Assembly: GCA_902801165.1 (NCBI GenBank)
Contig: CADCHI010000015.1
Coordinates: 1 to 64,000 of the forward strand
Length of the DNA stretch: 64,000 bases
Origin: an uncultured Eubacteriales bacterium
GTDB lineage: Bacteria; Bacillota; Clostridia; Christensenellales; Aristaeellaceae
Direction of reading: 5' to 3'
Position 1 is the stretch's first letter. Every line of letters begins with the position of its first letter. A program made the translations under genes and the position numbers. This document shows, one piece after another, positions 8,080 to 22,942 of this stretch. Below the pieces are notes generated by a model. That model was not told the origin of the DNA. It was given only the letters and a program-made list of their open reading frames with translations, and ran no database searches.

Positions 8080-8967
8080 ATGCGAGAGCTCACCGCCGTC
8101 GCCGCCGAATCGGACGCCGGCCGCCAGGTCAAGTTCTTCGTCCGGGGCGGCATGGGCGTGTCCTACCACCAGTTCGCCCGGCTGAAGGTCCAGGGCGGGC
8201 TGCTGGTCAACGGCGAACCGGTCCACGCCAACCACCCGCTCGCCCCCGGCGACGTGGTCACCGTGCGCCTGGAGGACGCGCCGGGACAGGCGATCGTCCC
8301 CGACCCGACGCCGGTGGACGTGCTCTGGGAGGACGACGACCTGCTGATCGTGGACAAGCCCGCGCCGCTGGCCACCCAGTGCTCGGTCAAGCAGACCGCC
8401 ATGACCCTGGAAAACCGGCTGGCCTGGCGCTACCGGGAGGACCCCGGCTTCGTGTTTCGGCCCCTGAACCGGCTGGACAGGGGCACCAGCGGCCTGCTGG
8501 CCGCGGCGAAGAACGCCCACGCGTGCCAGCGGCTGCAAAGGCAGCTGCACACCGACGCCTTCCTCCGGGAATACCTGGCCGTGGTGGAGGGCCGCTTGGA
8601 AGGCGCGGGCGTCGTGGACGCCCCCATCGCCAAGGAGGCCGCCGCCACCGTGCGCCGGGTGATCGACCCCATAGACGGCAAGCCCGCCGTGACCCACTAC
8701 CGGGTCGAGGCGGCGGGCGACCGCTTCTCCCTCGTCCGCCTGCGCCTGGAGACGGGCCGCACCCATCAGATCCGGGTGCACATGGCCCACCTGGGCCACC
8801 CCGTGGCCGGGGATTTCCTCTACGGCCATGAGGACCCGCGCCTGCCCGGGCGCTTCGCCCTGCACGCCACCCGCATCCGCCTGACCCACCCCGTCACCGG
8901 CGAGGTGATCGAGCGGGAATCGCCGCTGCCGGAGGCACTGGCCATATTATTGGAGGAAAACACTTGA
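8080..8967 (+). CDS. RluA-family 23S/tRNA pseudouridine synthase
   Basis: Converts specific uridines in structured RNA to pseudouridine. The 295-aa product has an N-terminal S4-like RNA-binding region (about 15-65, ending NGEPVHANHPLAPGDVV) and the RluA catalytic motif RPLNRLDRGTSGLL, with Asp133 as the expected catalytic residue, then LETGRTHQIRVHMAHLGHP. ATG start behind GGAGGAGG. RluC/RluD/YhcT-like subtypes cannot be separated by eye. The reading frame continues for 21 sense codons after its TGA (see findings). Confidence 0.93.
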   Translation: MRELTAVAAESDAGRQVKFFVRGGMGVSYHQFARLKVQGGLLVNGEPVHANHPLAPGDVVTVRLEDAPGQAIVPDPTPVDVLWEDDDLLIVDKPAPLATQCSVKQTAMTLENRLAWRYREDPGFVFRPLNRLDRGTSGLLAAAKNAHACQRLQRQLHTDAFLREYLAVVEGRLEGAGVVDAPIAKEAAATVRRVIDPIDGKPAVTHYRVEAAGDRFSLVRLRLETGRTHQIRVHMAHLGHPVAGDFLYGHEDPRLPGRFALHATRIRLTHPVTGEVIERESPLPEALAILLEENT

Positions 8968-9048
8968 TTTACTGACACGGGCTACGTCGACCCCGACGCC
9001 CCCGACAGCCTGAACCTGATGTACCTCTTTGCCTGACAGGAGCCGACC

Positions 9049-9432
9049 ATGACTGACGCCCTCTCCCCCATCATCGACCGGGTCGCCGCCGCCCTCTCTG
9101 CGGTGCGGATGCCCGCCCAGCCGGAGGAATACGACATCCACGGCGCCATCGCCGAAGCGCTTGCCGCGGCGGGCCTTGAGTACGAGCACGAGTACCGCCT
9201 CGGGCCCCGGCGGCGCATCGACTTTCGCGTGGGCAGGATCGGCATCGAGGTCAAGAAGGGCCGCCCGGCCTCCTCGGCGCTGGCGGCGCAGCTGCGCAAG
9301 TACCTCGAATCCGACGAGCTCGACGCGGTGATCGTGGTCACCCAGCGGGTGACGCGAGTCCCGAACGCCATCGACGGCAAGCCCGTCCGCCTCCTGTCCC
9401 TGAACCGGCTGTGGGGCGTGGCGCTGCCATAA
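9049..9432 (+). CDS. Small PD-(D/E)XK nuclease-like protein
   Basis: This 127-aa protein shows a nuclease-like core: GPRRRIDFRVG (Asp58), then IGIEVKKG (Glu67, Lys69), spaced as in PD-(D/E)XK enzymes, with Glu residues at 34 and 44-48 upstream. Family members cut or nick DNA, or act as nuclease-fold regulators; activity here is inferred from the motif only. ATG start behind CAGGAG. The SNF2 helicase starts 30 bp downstream on the same strand, so the two are probably translated from one mRNA and may act together. Base composition matches the host. Confidence 0.65.
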   Translation: MTDALSPIIDRVAAALSAVRMPAQPEEYDIHGAIAEALAAAGLEYEHEYRLGPRRRIDFRVGRIGIEVKKGRPASSALAAQLRKYLESDELDAVIVVTQRVTRVPNAIDGKPVRLLSLNRLWGVALP

Positions 9433-9462
9433 ACACTTTTGCGGAATCTTCCTGGAGGTTTC

Positions 9463-11253
9463 ATGGACTACTACGACGACTACACCGGCAGCGGCGCCAT
9501 CACCATGGACGACTGCGGCGACTATGCCGAGCCGGACTCCGGCATTCCCCCCTACCTGCGGGACGTGCCCCCGGGCCGGCACACCTACGGCACGCTGAGC
9601 TACAACCGCAAGTCGAAGTGCTGGACCATCAAGGGCGAGCCCTGCGTGACGGAGCTGGCCAAGCGCCTGTTCCCCGGCTGCGACGGCCGGGGCCGGGGCG
9701 TGGCCCGCTTCACCGCCCACCGGCGCATCATCGGCGAACTGAACTGGCTGATGCTGCGCTACCCGCTGGAGATCAAGGAATCCGACCGCGCCCGCTGGGA
9801 GAGCGCCCTGGAGGAGGCCCGGGAGTACGCCGTGCGCCGGGAGCAGGCCCTGTCCATGCCGGAGACGGCCACGCCCCCGGCGGAGACCTTCTCCGGCGAG
9901 CTGCTGCCCTTCCAGAAGCAGGGGCTGGGCTTCATGCTGTCCACCCGGCGCTGCCTGCTGGCGGACGAGATGGGCCTGGGCAAGACGGTGCAGGCCCTGG
10001 CCTTTCTGGCCACCACGGCGGCCTATCCGGCGATCCTGGTGGTGCCGCCCCACCTGATCCGCAACTGGCAGCGGGAGGTGGAGCGCTTTCTCAGCCCGGA
10101 CGGCCGCTTGCGGGTCCACGTCATCAAGGGGCTGACCCCCTACGCCCTGCCGGAGGCAGACATCTACATCATCCACTACCTGCTGCTGCGGGGCTGGAAG
10201 GAGGTCCTGCCGGAGCAGGGCTTCAAGACCGTGATCTTCGACGAGATGCAGGAGCTGCGCCGCAACGGCACCGGCAAGTACAGCGCCGCCAGCCTGCTGT
10301 CGGAGGCCTGCGAGAACTGCATCGGCCTGTCCGGCACGCCCATCTACAACAACGGCGGCGAGATCTGGAACGTGGTCAACATCATCGACTTCCACTTCCT
10401 CGGCGATTGGGAGAGCTTCTCCCGGGAGTGGTGCTACGGCTACAACACCGCCGTGGTGGCCAAGCCAGAGCTGCTGGGCGAGCACCTGCGCAGTGAAGGG
10501 CTGATGCTGCGCCGCCTCAAGAGCGACGTGCTGACCGAGCTGGCCCCCAAGCGCCGCCTGGTGCAGGAGATCGACTGGGACGACGCCGTCTACCGGGAGC
10601 TGATGGCCCCGGTGGCCCGCCAGCTGCAGCTGCTTCGCGCCACCGACGATCCCTCCCGCCGGGCCATCATCGAGGACGCCATCTCCCAGACCCAACGGCA
10701 GGCCACGGGCATCGCCAAGGCCCCCTTCGTATGTGCCTTCGTCCGCGCGCTGGTGGAGGGCGGCGAAAAGGTGCTGCTGATGGCCCACCACCACGCGGTG
10801 ATGGACATCTACAAGAAGGAATTGAAGGCCCTGCGCCCGAAGTTCATCACCGGGCGGGAGACCGACAACCAGAAGGTCGAGGCCGCCGCCGCGTTCATGG
10901 AGGGCAGGACGAACCTGCTGTGCATCTCCCTGCGCTCGGCCAGCGGGCTGAACCTCCAGCGGGCCACCTGCGTGGTGTTCGGCGAGCTGGACTGGTCCCC
11001 CGCCGTCCACTCCCAGGCCGAGGACCGCGCCCACCGCATCGGCCAGCAGGACTCCCTGCTGTGCTACTACCTGGTCTCCCCCAAGGGCAGCGACCGGGAC
11101 ATGCAGGACGCCCTGGGCCTGAAGGTCAGCCAGTTCGTCGCCATCATGGGCGACGCCACCCCCTCCCGGGAGGACCAGTTCCTCCAGCAGTCCGAGGCCC
11201 GGGAGCGCATCCGCCAGCTGGTGAAGCGGCTGGACGAAGAGAGTTCGGAATAA
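9463..11253 (+). CDS. SNF2-family DEAD-like DNA helicase/translocase
   Basis: An SF2 ATPase of the SNF2 class, expected to translocate on double-stranded DNA. The 596-aa product has an N-terminal region of about 145 aa with no recognised domain, LLPFQKQGLGFML, Walker A DEMGLGKT (168-175), VVPPHLIRNWQREVE (motif Ia), DEMQ motif II (260-263), LSGTP motif III (289-293) and, in the second lobe, QAEDRAHRIGQ motif VI. There is no zinc finger or HNH domain as in some relatives. ATG at 9463 follows CCTGGAGGTTTC. Gene pairs of a small nuclease plus SNF2 helicase are known in phages; no other phage gene is nearby. Confidence 0.9.
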   Translation: MDYYDDYTGSGAITMDDCGDYAEPDSGIPPYLRDVPPGRHTYGTLSYNRKSKCWTIKGEPCVTELAKRLFPGCDGRGRGVARFTAHRRIIGELNWLMLRYPLEIKESDRARWESALEEAREYAVRREQALSMPETATPPAETFSGELLPFQKQGLGFMLSTRRCLLADEMGLGKTVQALAFLATTAAYPAILVVPPHLIRNWQREVERFLSPDGRLRVHVIKGLTPYALPEADIYIIHYLLLRGWKEVLPEQGFKTVIFDEMQELRRNGTGKYSAASLLSEACENCIGLSGTPIYNNGGEIWNVVNIIDFHFLGDWESFSREWCYGYNTAVVAKPELLGEHLRSEGLMLRRLKSDVLTELAPKRRLVQEIDWDDAVYRELMAPVARQLQLLRATDDPSRRAIIEDAISQTQRQATGIAKAPFVCAFVRALVEGGEKVLLMAHHHAVMDIYKKELKALRPKFITGRETDNQKVEAAAAFMEGRTNLLCISLRSASGLNLQRATCVVFGELDWSPAVHSQAEDRAHRIGQQDSLLCYYLVSPKGSDRDMQDALGLKVSQFVAIMGDATPSREDQFLQQSEARERIRQLVKRLDEESSE

Positions 11254-11281
11254 AAAATGAAAAATCCCCTTGCGTCAGGGC

Positions 11282-11312
11282 TTGCTCGTGACGCTGCGTC
11301 ATGAGCTATACT
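11282..11312 (+). promoter_or_regulatory. MerR-type promoter with operator in a 19-bp spacer
   Basis: TTGCTC (11282-11287) and TATACT (11307-11312) are 19 bp apart, longer than the usual 17 and typical of MerR-regulated promoters. The spacer contains TGACGCTGCGTCA (11289-11301), extended by GCTC/GAGC to a 23-bp dyad (11284-11306) with one mismatched pair besides the centre. The MerR gene starts 24 nt downstream, so autoregulation is likely. Confidence 0.75.
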
Positions 11313-11335
11313 CTGGGCAAAGGAGGTGAAAAGCT

Positions 11336-12073
11336 GTGTCGAAATACACGACGGGAGAGATCGCGAAGCTCTGCGGCGTGACGGTGCGCACGGTGCAATA
11401 CTACGACACCCGCGGTATCCTCGTGCCCGCCGAGCTGTCCGAGGGCGGCCGGCGGCTGTACTCCGAGGACGACGTGAAGCGGATGAAGGTCATCTGCTTC
11501 CTGCGGGATCTGGGCTTCTCCATCGACGCCATTTCCCGGCTGCTGTCCGACGAGGACCCCGCCGCCGTCATCGACCTGCTGATCCAGCAGCAGGCCCAGG
11601 CGCTCCGGGAAGAGCTGGACGAGCGTCGGGAAAAGCTGGACAAGCTGGAGGCGCTGCAGAAGGAGCTTCGGAACCTGGAGGCGTTCTCCGTCGATTCCAT
11701 CGGCGACATAGCGTATACCATGAGCAACAAGAAGGCATTGAAGAAGATCCACATGAGGCTGCTGCTGACCAGCCTCCCGCTGGGCATCCTGCAATGGAGC
11801 TCCATCGCGCTGCTGATCGCCAAGGGCATCTGGTGGCCGCTGGTCGTCTGGGCCGTCGTCGCCGTCCCCTACGGGATCTGGCTCTCGAAGTATTACTTCA
11901 ACCACGTGGCCTACATCTGCCCCAAGTGCCACAAGGTGTTCCGGCCCGCGCTGAAGCAGGCGTTCTGGGCCCCCCACACGCCCAACACCCGCAAGCTGAC
12001 CTGCCCCGACTGCGGCCACCACGGCTTCTGCGTTGAGGTGGCCCGGGAGGACGGGCAGGACAAGGCTGAGTGA
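11336..12073 (+). CDS. Membrane-anchored MerR-family regulator with C-terminal zinc ribbon
   Basis: Residues 1-70 are a MerR winged helix (YTTGEIAKLCGVTVRTVQYYDTRGIL), followed by a coiled coil (about 78-115), two probable membrane helices (about 140-162 and 165-184) and a cytosolic-looking tail with CPKC (195-198) and CPDC (223-226), a likely zinc ribbon. MerR proteins twist an over-long promoter spacer to switch transcription on. The membrane part suggests the signal is sensed at or in the membrane. GTG start behind AAAGGAGGTG. It is 245 aa and monocistronic, with its own operator and terminator. The inducer is unknown. Confidence 0.85.
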   Translation: MSKYTTGEIAKLCGVTVRTVQYYDTRGILVPAELSEGGRRLYSEDDVKRMKVICFLRDLGFSIDAISRLLSDEDPAAVIDLLIQQQAQALREELDERREKLDKLEALQKELRNLEAFSVDSIGDIAYTMSNKKALKKIHMRLLLTSLPLGILQWSSIALLIAKGIWWPLVVWAVVAVPYGIWLSKYYFNHVAYICPKCHKVFRPALKQAFWAPHTPNTRKLTCPDCGHHGFCVEVAREDGQDKAE

Positions 12074-12090
12074 ACTGAGTTTTTGACCAC

Positions 12091-12131
12091 AAAGGCCCTC
12101 TCCGGCGCATATAGCGTCGGAAAGGGCCTTT
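12091..12131 (+). terminator. Terminator of the MerR gene
   Basis: AAAGGCCCT pairs with AGGGCCTTT with further pairing in the TCCG/CGGA interior. It is 18 nt after the stop codon; the T-run is short. Confidence 0.7.
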
Positions 12132-12137
12132 AAGCGC

Positions 12138-12171
12138 GCAAAAGGGCCGCCCCGCGTCTGCGGGACGGCCC
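12138..12171 (-). terminator. Terminator of rpoBC
   Basis: On the minus strand GGGCCGTCCCGC pairs with the GCGGGGCGGCCC arm across a short loop and is followed by TTTT. It lies about 40 nt beyond the rpoC stop. Confidence 0.75.
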
Positions 12172-12213
12172 AAATGTTTTGGAATTATCCGCGAGCGCCC
12201 TTCAGCGCCGGGA

Positions 12214-15780
<3,567 letters not shown>

Positions 15781-15795
15781 GGAGCTCTCTCCTTT

Positions 15796-15908
15796 CTAAT
15801 TTCAGGGATTAGGGATTAGGAATCAGGGATTAGAGGAGAATGCTGCCGGTTTTGGTTTTCGGTCGGCATTCTCAACTCCAAACTCCACTCTCCAAACTCC
15901 ACACTCAA
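15796..15908. repeat. 7-bp-period repeat array between rpoB and rpoC
   Basis: Left block: CAGGGATTAGGGATTAGG and related units (15796-15834). Right block: CTCCAAA, CTCCACT, CTCCAAA, CTCCACA units (15871-15908). Between them GAATGC...GCATTC (15837-15871) forms a hairpin. The spacing is 7 bp within both blocks. It sits in the rpoB-rpoC spacer, so it is probably transcribed. Confidence 0.65.
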
Positions 15909-19736
<3,828 letters not shown>

Positions 19737-19923
19737 ACCGCGGGTCTTCTCGGCCTGCAGCCCGCCGCCAGCCGCCGGAAAGCCAATTGCTAATTCTTGG
19801 TTAAACAGTGGATTTTGTGTGAATTTTCAGTGATCCTCCAAAATCCCCGATCCTCGAATTTGCCTGCTTTATCGGCATTTTGGCCGCGGAAGCGGCTTCT
19901 CGTCCATACTAACGCAATATAAT

Positions 19924-19952
19924 ACTATATCAAAACCTTTTTTCCTTGTCAA
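19924..19952 (-). promoter_or_regulatory. Sigma-A promoter for rpoBC
   Basis: On the minus strand TTGACA, 17 nt, TATAGT. It leaves a leader of about 180 nt before rpoB, which holds no gene. It follows the terminator at 19989-20030, so rpoBC looks independently transcribed here. Confidence 0.8.
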
Positions 19953-19988
19953 GTCCTCTTTCCCGCCCGTTTCGGGATGATTCCCGCC

Positions 19989-20030
19989 AAAAAACGGAAA
20001 TGCCCGAAGATTTAACACAATCTTCGGGCA
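19989..20030 (-). terminator. Terminator of the cbiMQO operon
   Basis: On the minus strand TGCCCGAAGATT pairs perfectly with AATCTTCGGGCA around 6 nt, followed by TTTCCGTTTTTT. Confidence 0.85.
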
Positions 20031-20120
20031 GGAATTGCATTCCTCCGGGCTGCGCCGGGAAAGCATCCGTCGAAGCTAAAACTGCATAATATGATTCATT
20101 TTGCAGGAATTGCGTCATTT

Positions 20121-20852
20121 TCACCCCACGCGCGCCGCTCCCTGCAGGCGCAGCGGCAGCTCCAGCCGGTGCTTCTCCAGCAGCGCCCTGTCCCGCAGGA
20201 TCTCCCCCGCGGGGCCGTCCGCAGCGATCTGCCCACCGGACAGCAGGATCACCCGGTCGCAGGTGTCGAGGATCATGTCCAGGTCGTGGGAGGTGATCAG
20301 CTTGGTCTGGGGCAGCCCCCGGATGATGTCGATGACCACGCGGCGGTTGTACGGGTCCAGCGCAGAGGTCGGCTCGTCCATCAGCACGGCCTCGGGTCGC
20401 ATGGCGAGGATCGTGGCGATGGCTGCCATGCGCTTCTCGCCGCCAGAGATTCGGTGGTTGTGCCGGTGCTTGAGCGCCTCCAGCCCCAGCTGGCGCAGGG
20501 CCTCGTCCACCCGGGCCTCCGCCTCCGGGCGGGACAGGCCGTAGTTCAGCGGCGCAAAGATCATGTCCTCGTACACCGTGGGCATGAACATCTGGTTGTC
20601 GGAGTTCTGCAGCACAAAGCCCAGCTTGCGCCGCACCCGGGCCAGCGTCGCCTTCTCCACGGGCTCGCCGTCCACCAGGATGCGCCCCTGAACGGTCAAA
20701 AGCCCCAGCAGCGCCTTCATCAGCGTGGACTTTCCCGCGCCGTTGGCGCCGATCAGGCCCACGGCCTCGCCGGGCTTGATGTGAAAGGAGATGTCCCTCA
20801 GGACCGGCGTCTCCCGTTCATAGCCAAAGCACACATTCTCGCATACGATCAT
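20121..20852 (-). CDS. cbiO: ECF cobalt/nickel transporter ATPase CbiO
   Basis: ATP-binding subunit that powers the CbiMQ metal permease. The 243-aa product has Walker A GANGAGKST (about 35-43), Q-loop FVLQNSDNQMF, signature ISGGEKRM, Walker B AVLMDEPTSALD and the switch ITSHDLD. The LQN-DNQ block is typical of ECF-type ATPases. The start at 20852 follows GAGGTG with 6-nt spacing and lies 5 nt after the cbiQ stop; a longer open frame upstream only shadows cbiQ. Last gene of the operon. Confidence 0.93.
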   Translation of the reverse strand: MIVCENVCFGYERETPVLRDISFHIKPGEAVGLIGANGAGKSTLMKALLGLLTVQGRILVDGEPVEKATLARVRRKLGFVLQNSDNQMFMPTVYEDMIFAPLNYGLSRPEAEARVDEALRQLGLEALKHRHNHRISGGEKRMAAIATILAMRPEAVLMDEPTSALDPYNRRVVIDIIRGLPQTKLITSHDLDMILDTCDRVILLSGGQIAADGPAGEILRDRALLEKHRLELPLRLQGAARVG

Positions 20853-20857
20853 CGCGT

Positions 20858-21661
20858 TCACCTCACAAGCGCGCCGCCCAGCAGCCCCGCCACATCCACA
20901 AAGCGAAACAGCGCGCACATCCCGGCGCAGGCCAACCCGTACAGCGCGTCGCTCGCGGCGAAGGCCCGGGCCCCGGCATAGTGGAATTCCCCGTGAAAGC
21001 CCCTCAGCCGCATGCTGGCATACAGCTCCTCGGCCCGGTCGGCGCTGCGCAACAGCAGCTGGCCCAGGAAGGACCCCCACGCTGAATAGTGGATCCCCTT
21101 CTGCCCCGGCGCCCGCAGGTGGTAGGCGTCGGTCATCACCGCCAGCTCCTCGGTCATCACGCCCACGTAGCGGTAGGTGAGCAGCAGCAGCGTCACCAGC
21201 ATGCCCGGCACGTGCAGCATCCGCAGCGCCGCGCACAGCGCGTCGATGGAGGTGGTGGCGATCAGCAGGAAAGACGCCGTCAGGCACAGCACGCCCTTCA
21301 GCATCAGCGTCATCATGGAGACCACCCCGCCCGACACCGCCACGCCGCCCAGGGTCAGCAGCGGCGCCTTGTCGAACAGCGGGTTGAACAGCCCCACCGC
21401 CATCACCAGCGGCAGCACGATGCGCAGCTTGTAGAAGCAGGTCCTCACGGGCACGCCGCTGATCTGGAACAGCAGCGCCGGGTACAGCACCATGGTCAGC
21501 ACCCCGCTGAGGGCGTATTTGTCGAAGGAGGCCACCGCGACGATGTAGACCACCGTCGCCAGCAGCTTGGCCAGCGGATGCAGGCGATGGATCGGGGAAT
21601 CCGCCGCCGCCAGGTCGTCCATCTCCCGAAGCTCATATAGCGCGTCGTCCATCTTGCTCAT
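20858..21661 (-). CDS. cbiQ: ECF transporter transmembrane protein CbiQ
   Basis: Membrane T-component linking CbiO to CbiM. The 267-aa product has about five hydrophobic helices and the CbiQ landmarks HRLHPLAKLLATVVYIVAVASFD near the start and RGFHGEF near residue 228 (a coupling-helix region contacting the ATPase). ATG at 21661 follows GGGGGGCGAACGG. Separated from cbiM by 113 bp with a strong stem-loop. Confidence 0.9.
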   Translation of the reverse strand: MSKMDDALYELREMDDLAAADSPIHRLHPLAKLLATVVYIVAVASFDKYALSGVLTMVLYPALLFQISGVPVRTCFYKLRIVLPLVMAVGLFNPLFDKAPLLTLGGVAVSGGVVSMMTLMLKGVLCLTASFLLIATTSIDALCAALRMLHVPGMLVTLLLLTYRYVGVMTEELAVMTDAYHLRAPGQKGIHYSAWGSFLGQLLLRSADRAEELYASMRLRGFHGEFHYAGARAFAASDALYGLACAGMCALFRFVDVAGLLGGALVR

Positions 21662-21687
21662 CCGTTCGCCCCCCTTCACGCACACAA

Positions 21688-21717
21688 GAGGGATCCCCGA
21701 AGATCGGGGATTCCCTC
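21688..21717 (-). other. Stem-loop between cbiM and cbiQ
   Basis: GAGGGA TCCCCGA pairs with TCGGGGA TTCCCTC around AGA (one bulged T). There is no clear T-run on the minus strand, so it may be an mRNA-processing or stability element that sets the cbiM to cbiQO ratio rather than a full terminator. Confidence 0.5.
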
Positions 21718-21774
21718 AGTGCATAAAATGTCAAGTTAATGGTATCGCCGGAACCGCCGCGCGGGCTCTGACGG

Positions 21775-22818
21775 TCAGGCCCTCCTGCGCTTGCGGAAGA
21801 AGCCGCCCGCCATGCAGATCAGCACCGCCACGCCGGCCACCATGGCCGAGCCCACGAGGCCCGAGACGGTGGTGCCCGCGGGACTCTCACTGCCCGCGAA
21901 GCCGTAGTCCGGCAGGAAGGAGGTGGCCTCCTGAACGCTGCCCGCCGCGTCGGCCAGGCCGCTGCTCACGCCAAAGTTCTCCTCGTCCAGGCCCATGTTC
22001 TCACTGTAGCCTGCCTCGGCATTGCCGAACAGGGCCCACTCCAGGCCGTCGGGGTTGGAGCTGGCCAGCAGGGACAGCCCGCCGCCCACCAGCGCGGCGA
22101 CCACGGCCAGGATGATCACCACGGACTTCAGGGAGCGCTTCGGCGCGCCGGAGACGGGTTCCACGTCCCGCAGCAGCTCCGGGCGGGATTCATACACGAA
22201 CACCAGCACCGCCGCGGTCACCAGGCCCTCCACCAGGCCGATGGCCAGGTGGATGGGCTGCATCAGCGCCAGGAACGCGCCGAAGGGCAGCTCGGTGATG
22301 CCGGAAAGGCTGGTCTCCAGCACGACGGAGAACGCGCCCAGCTGCAGCGTCAGCACGCAGCCCAGCACGCTTGCGCAGATGATCCGCACCCGCTGGCCGT
22401 TGCGATCCGCAGACCGGCCGCCGTTCATGATGGGCCGCCAGATCAGGTAGTAGCCCACGAAGCAGCCGTAGAACGCCATGTTCCACACGTTCGCGCCCAG
22501 GGCCATCAACCCGCCGTCGGCAAAGAACAGGCACTGTATGGCCAGTATCACGATCATCGACAGGAAGCCGGCATGAGGTCCCAGCAGCGCGGACAGCAGC
22601 ATGCCGCCGCACATGTGGCCCGAGGAGCCGGTGCCCGGGATGGTGTAATTGATCATCTGTCCGGCAAACACCAGTGCGGCCGTCACCGCCATGGTGGGCA
22701 GCTTCTGGGGGTTGTCATCCTTCTTTAAATGATGAATGGAAATCCCGGCGGCGGTGCCGGAAGCGGCGTACATGACGGCCGCCACGGCCGGTGCCAGCAG
22801 TGCGTCTGCCATATGCAT
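21775..22818 (-). CDS. cbiM: ECF transporter substrate-binding protein CbiM with CbiN-like C-terminus
   Basis: S-component that binds Co2+ or Ni2+. The N-terminus MHMADALL is the family hallmark: the amino group and His2 form the metal site, which fixes the ATG at 22818. His-rich GTGSSGHMCGGML lies near residues 62-74. After the CbiM core (about 1-215) a linker leads to a membrane helix and SNPDGLEWAL (about 250), the signature of CbiN/NikN, then another helix and RKRRR. So CbiM and CbiN are fused into 347 aa. No cobalamin riboswitch is seen upstream. Cobalt versus nickel cannot be decided from this sequence. Confidence 0.93.
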   Translation of the reverse strand: MHMADALLAPAVAAVMYAASGTAAGISIHHLKKDDNPQKLPTMAVTAALVFAGQMINYTIPGTGSSGHMCGGMLLSALLGPHAGFLSMIVILAIQCLFFADGGLMALGANVWNMAFYGCFVGYYLIWRPIMNGGRSADRNGQRVRIICASVLGCVLTLQLGAFSVVLETSLSGITELPFGAFLALMQPIHLAIGLVEGLVTAAVLVFVYESRPELLRDVEPVSGAPKRSLKSVVIILAVVAALVGGGLSLLASSNPDGLEWALFGNAEAGYSENMGLDEENFGVSSGLADAAGSVQEATSFLPDYGFAGSESPAGTTVSGLVGSAMVAGVAVLICMAGGFFRKRRRA

Positions 22819-22856
22819 TGCGCAATCCCTCTTTCGTGTTTCGCTTACATTGAAAC

Positions 22857-22884
22857 ATTATAGCGGATCGCGCTGCCGCCGCAA
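22857..22884 (-). promoter_or_regulatory. Promoter for cbiMQO
   Basis: On the minus strand TTGCGG, 16 nt, TATAAT, about 39 nt upstream of the cbiM start. Confidence 0.65.
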
Positions 22885-22907
22885 GCCCCCAGGGGGGATT
22901 CGACGGC

Positions 22908-22934
22908 GAGATTTGTGCAAACTGCACAAATCTC
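22908..22934. promoter_or_regulatory. 12-bp perfect inverted repeat upstream of cbiM
   Basis: GAGATTTGTGCA, AAC, TGCACAAATCTC. It lies upstream of the cbiM -35 and 8 nt beyond the preceding gene's stop, with no T-run on either side, so a protein-binding site is at least as likely as a terminator. Confidence 0.5.
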
Positions 22935-22942
22935 ACAGGATG

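Noticed and set aside
22819-22942. Cobalamin riboswitch upstream of cbiMQO.
   Set aside because: The spacer is only about 124 bp and lacks the conserved GCCACTG box and other B12-box features.
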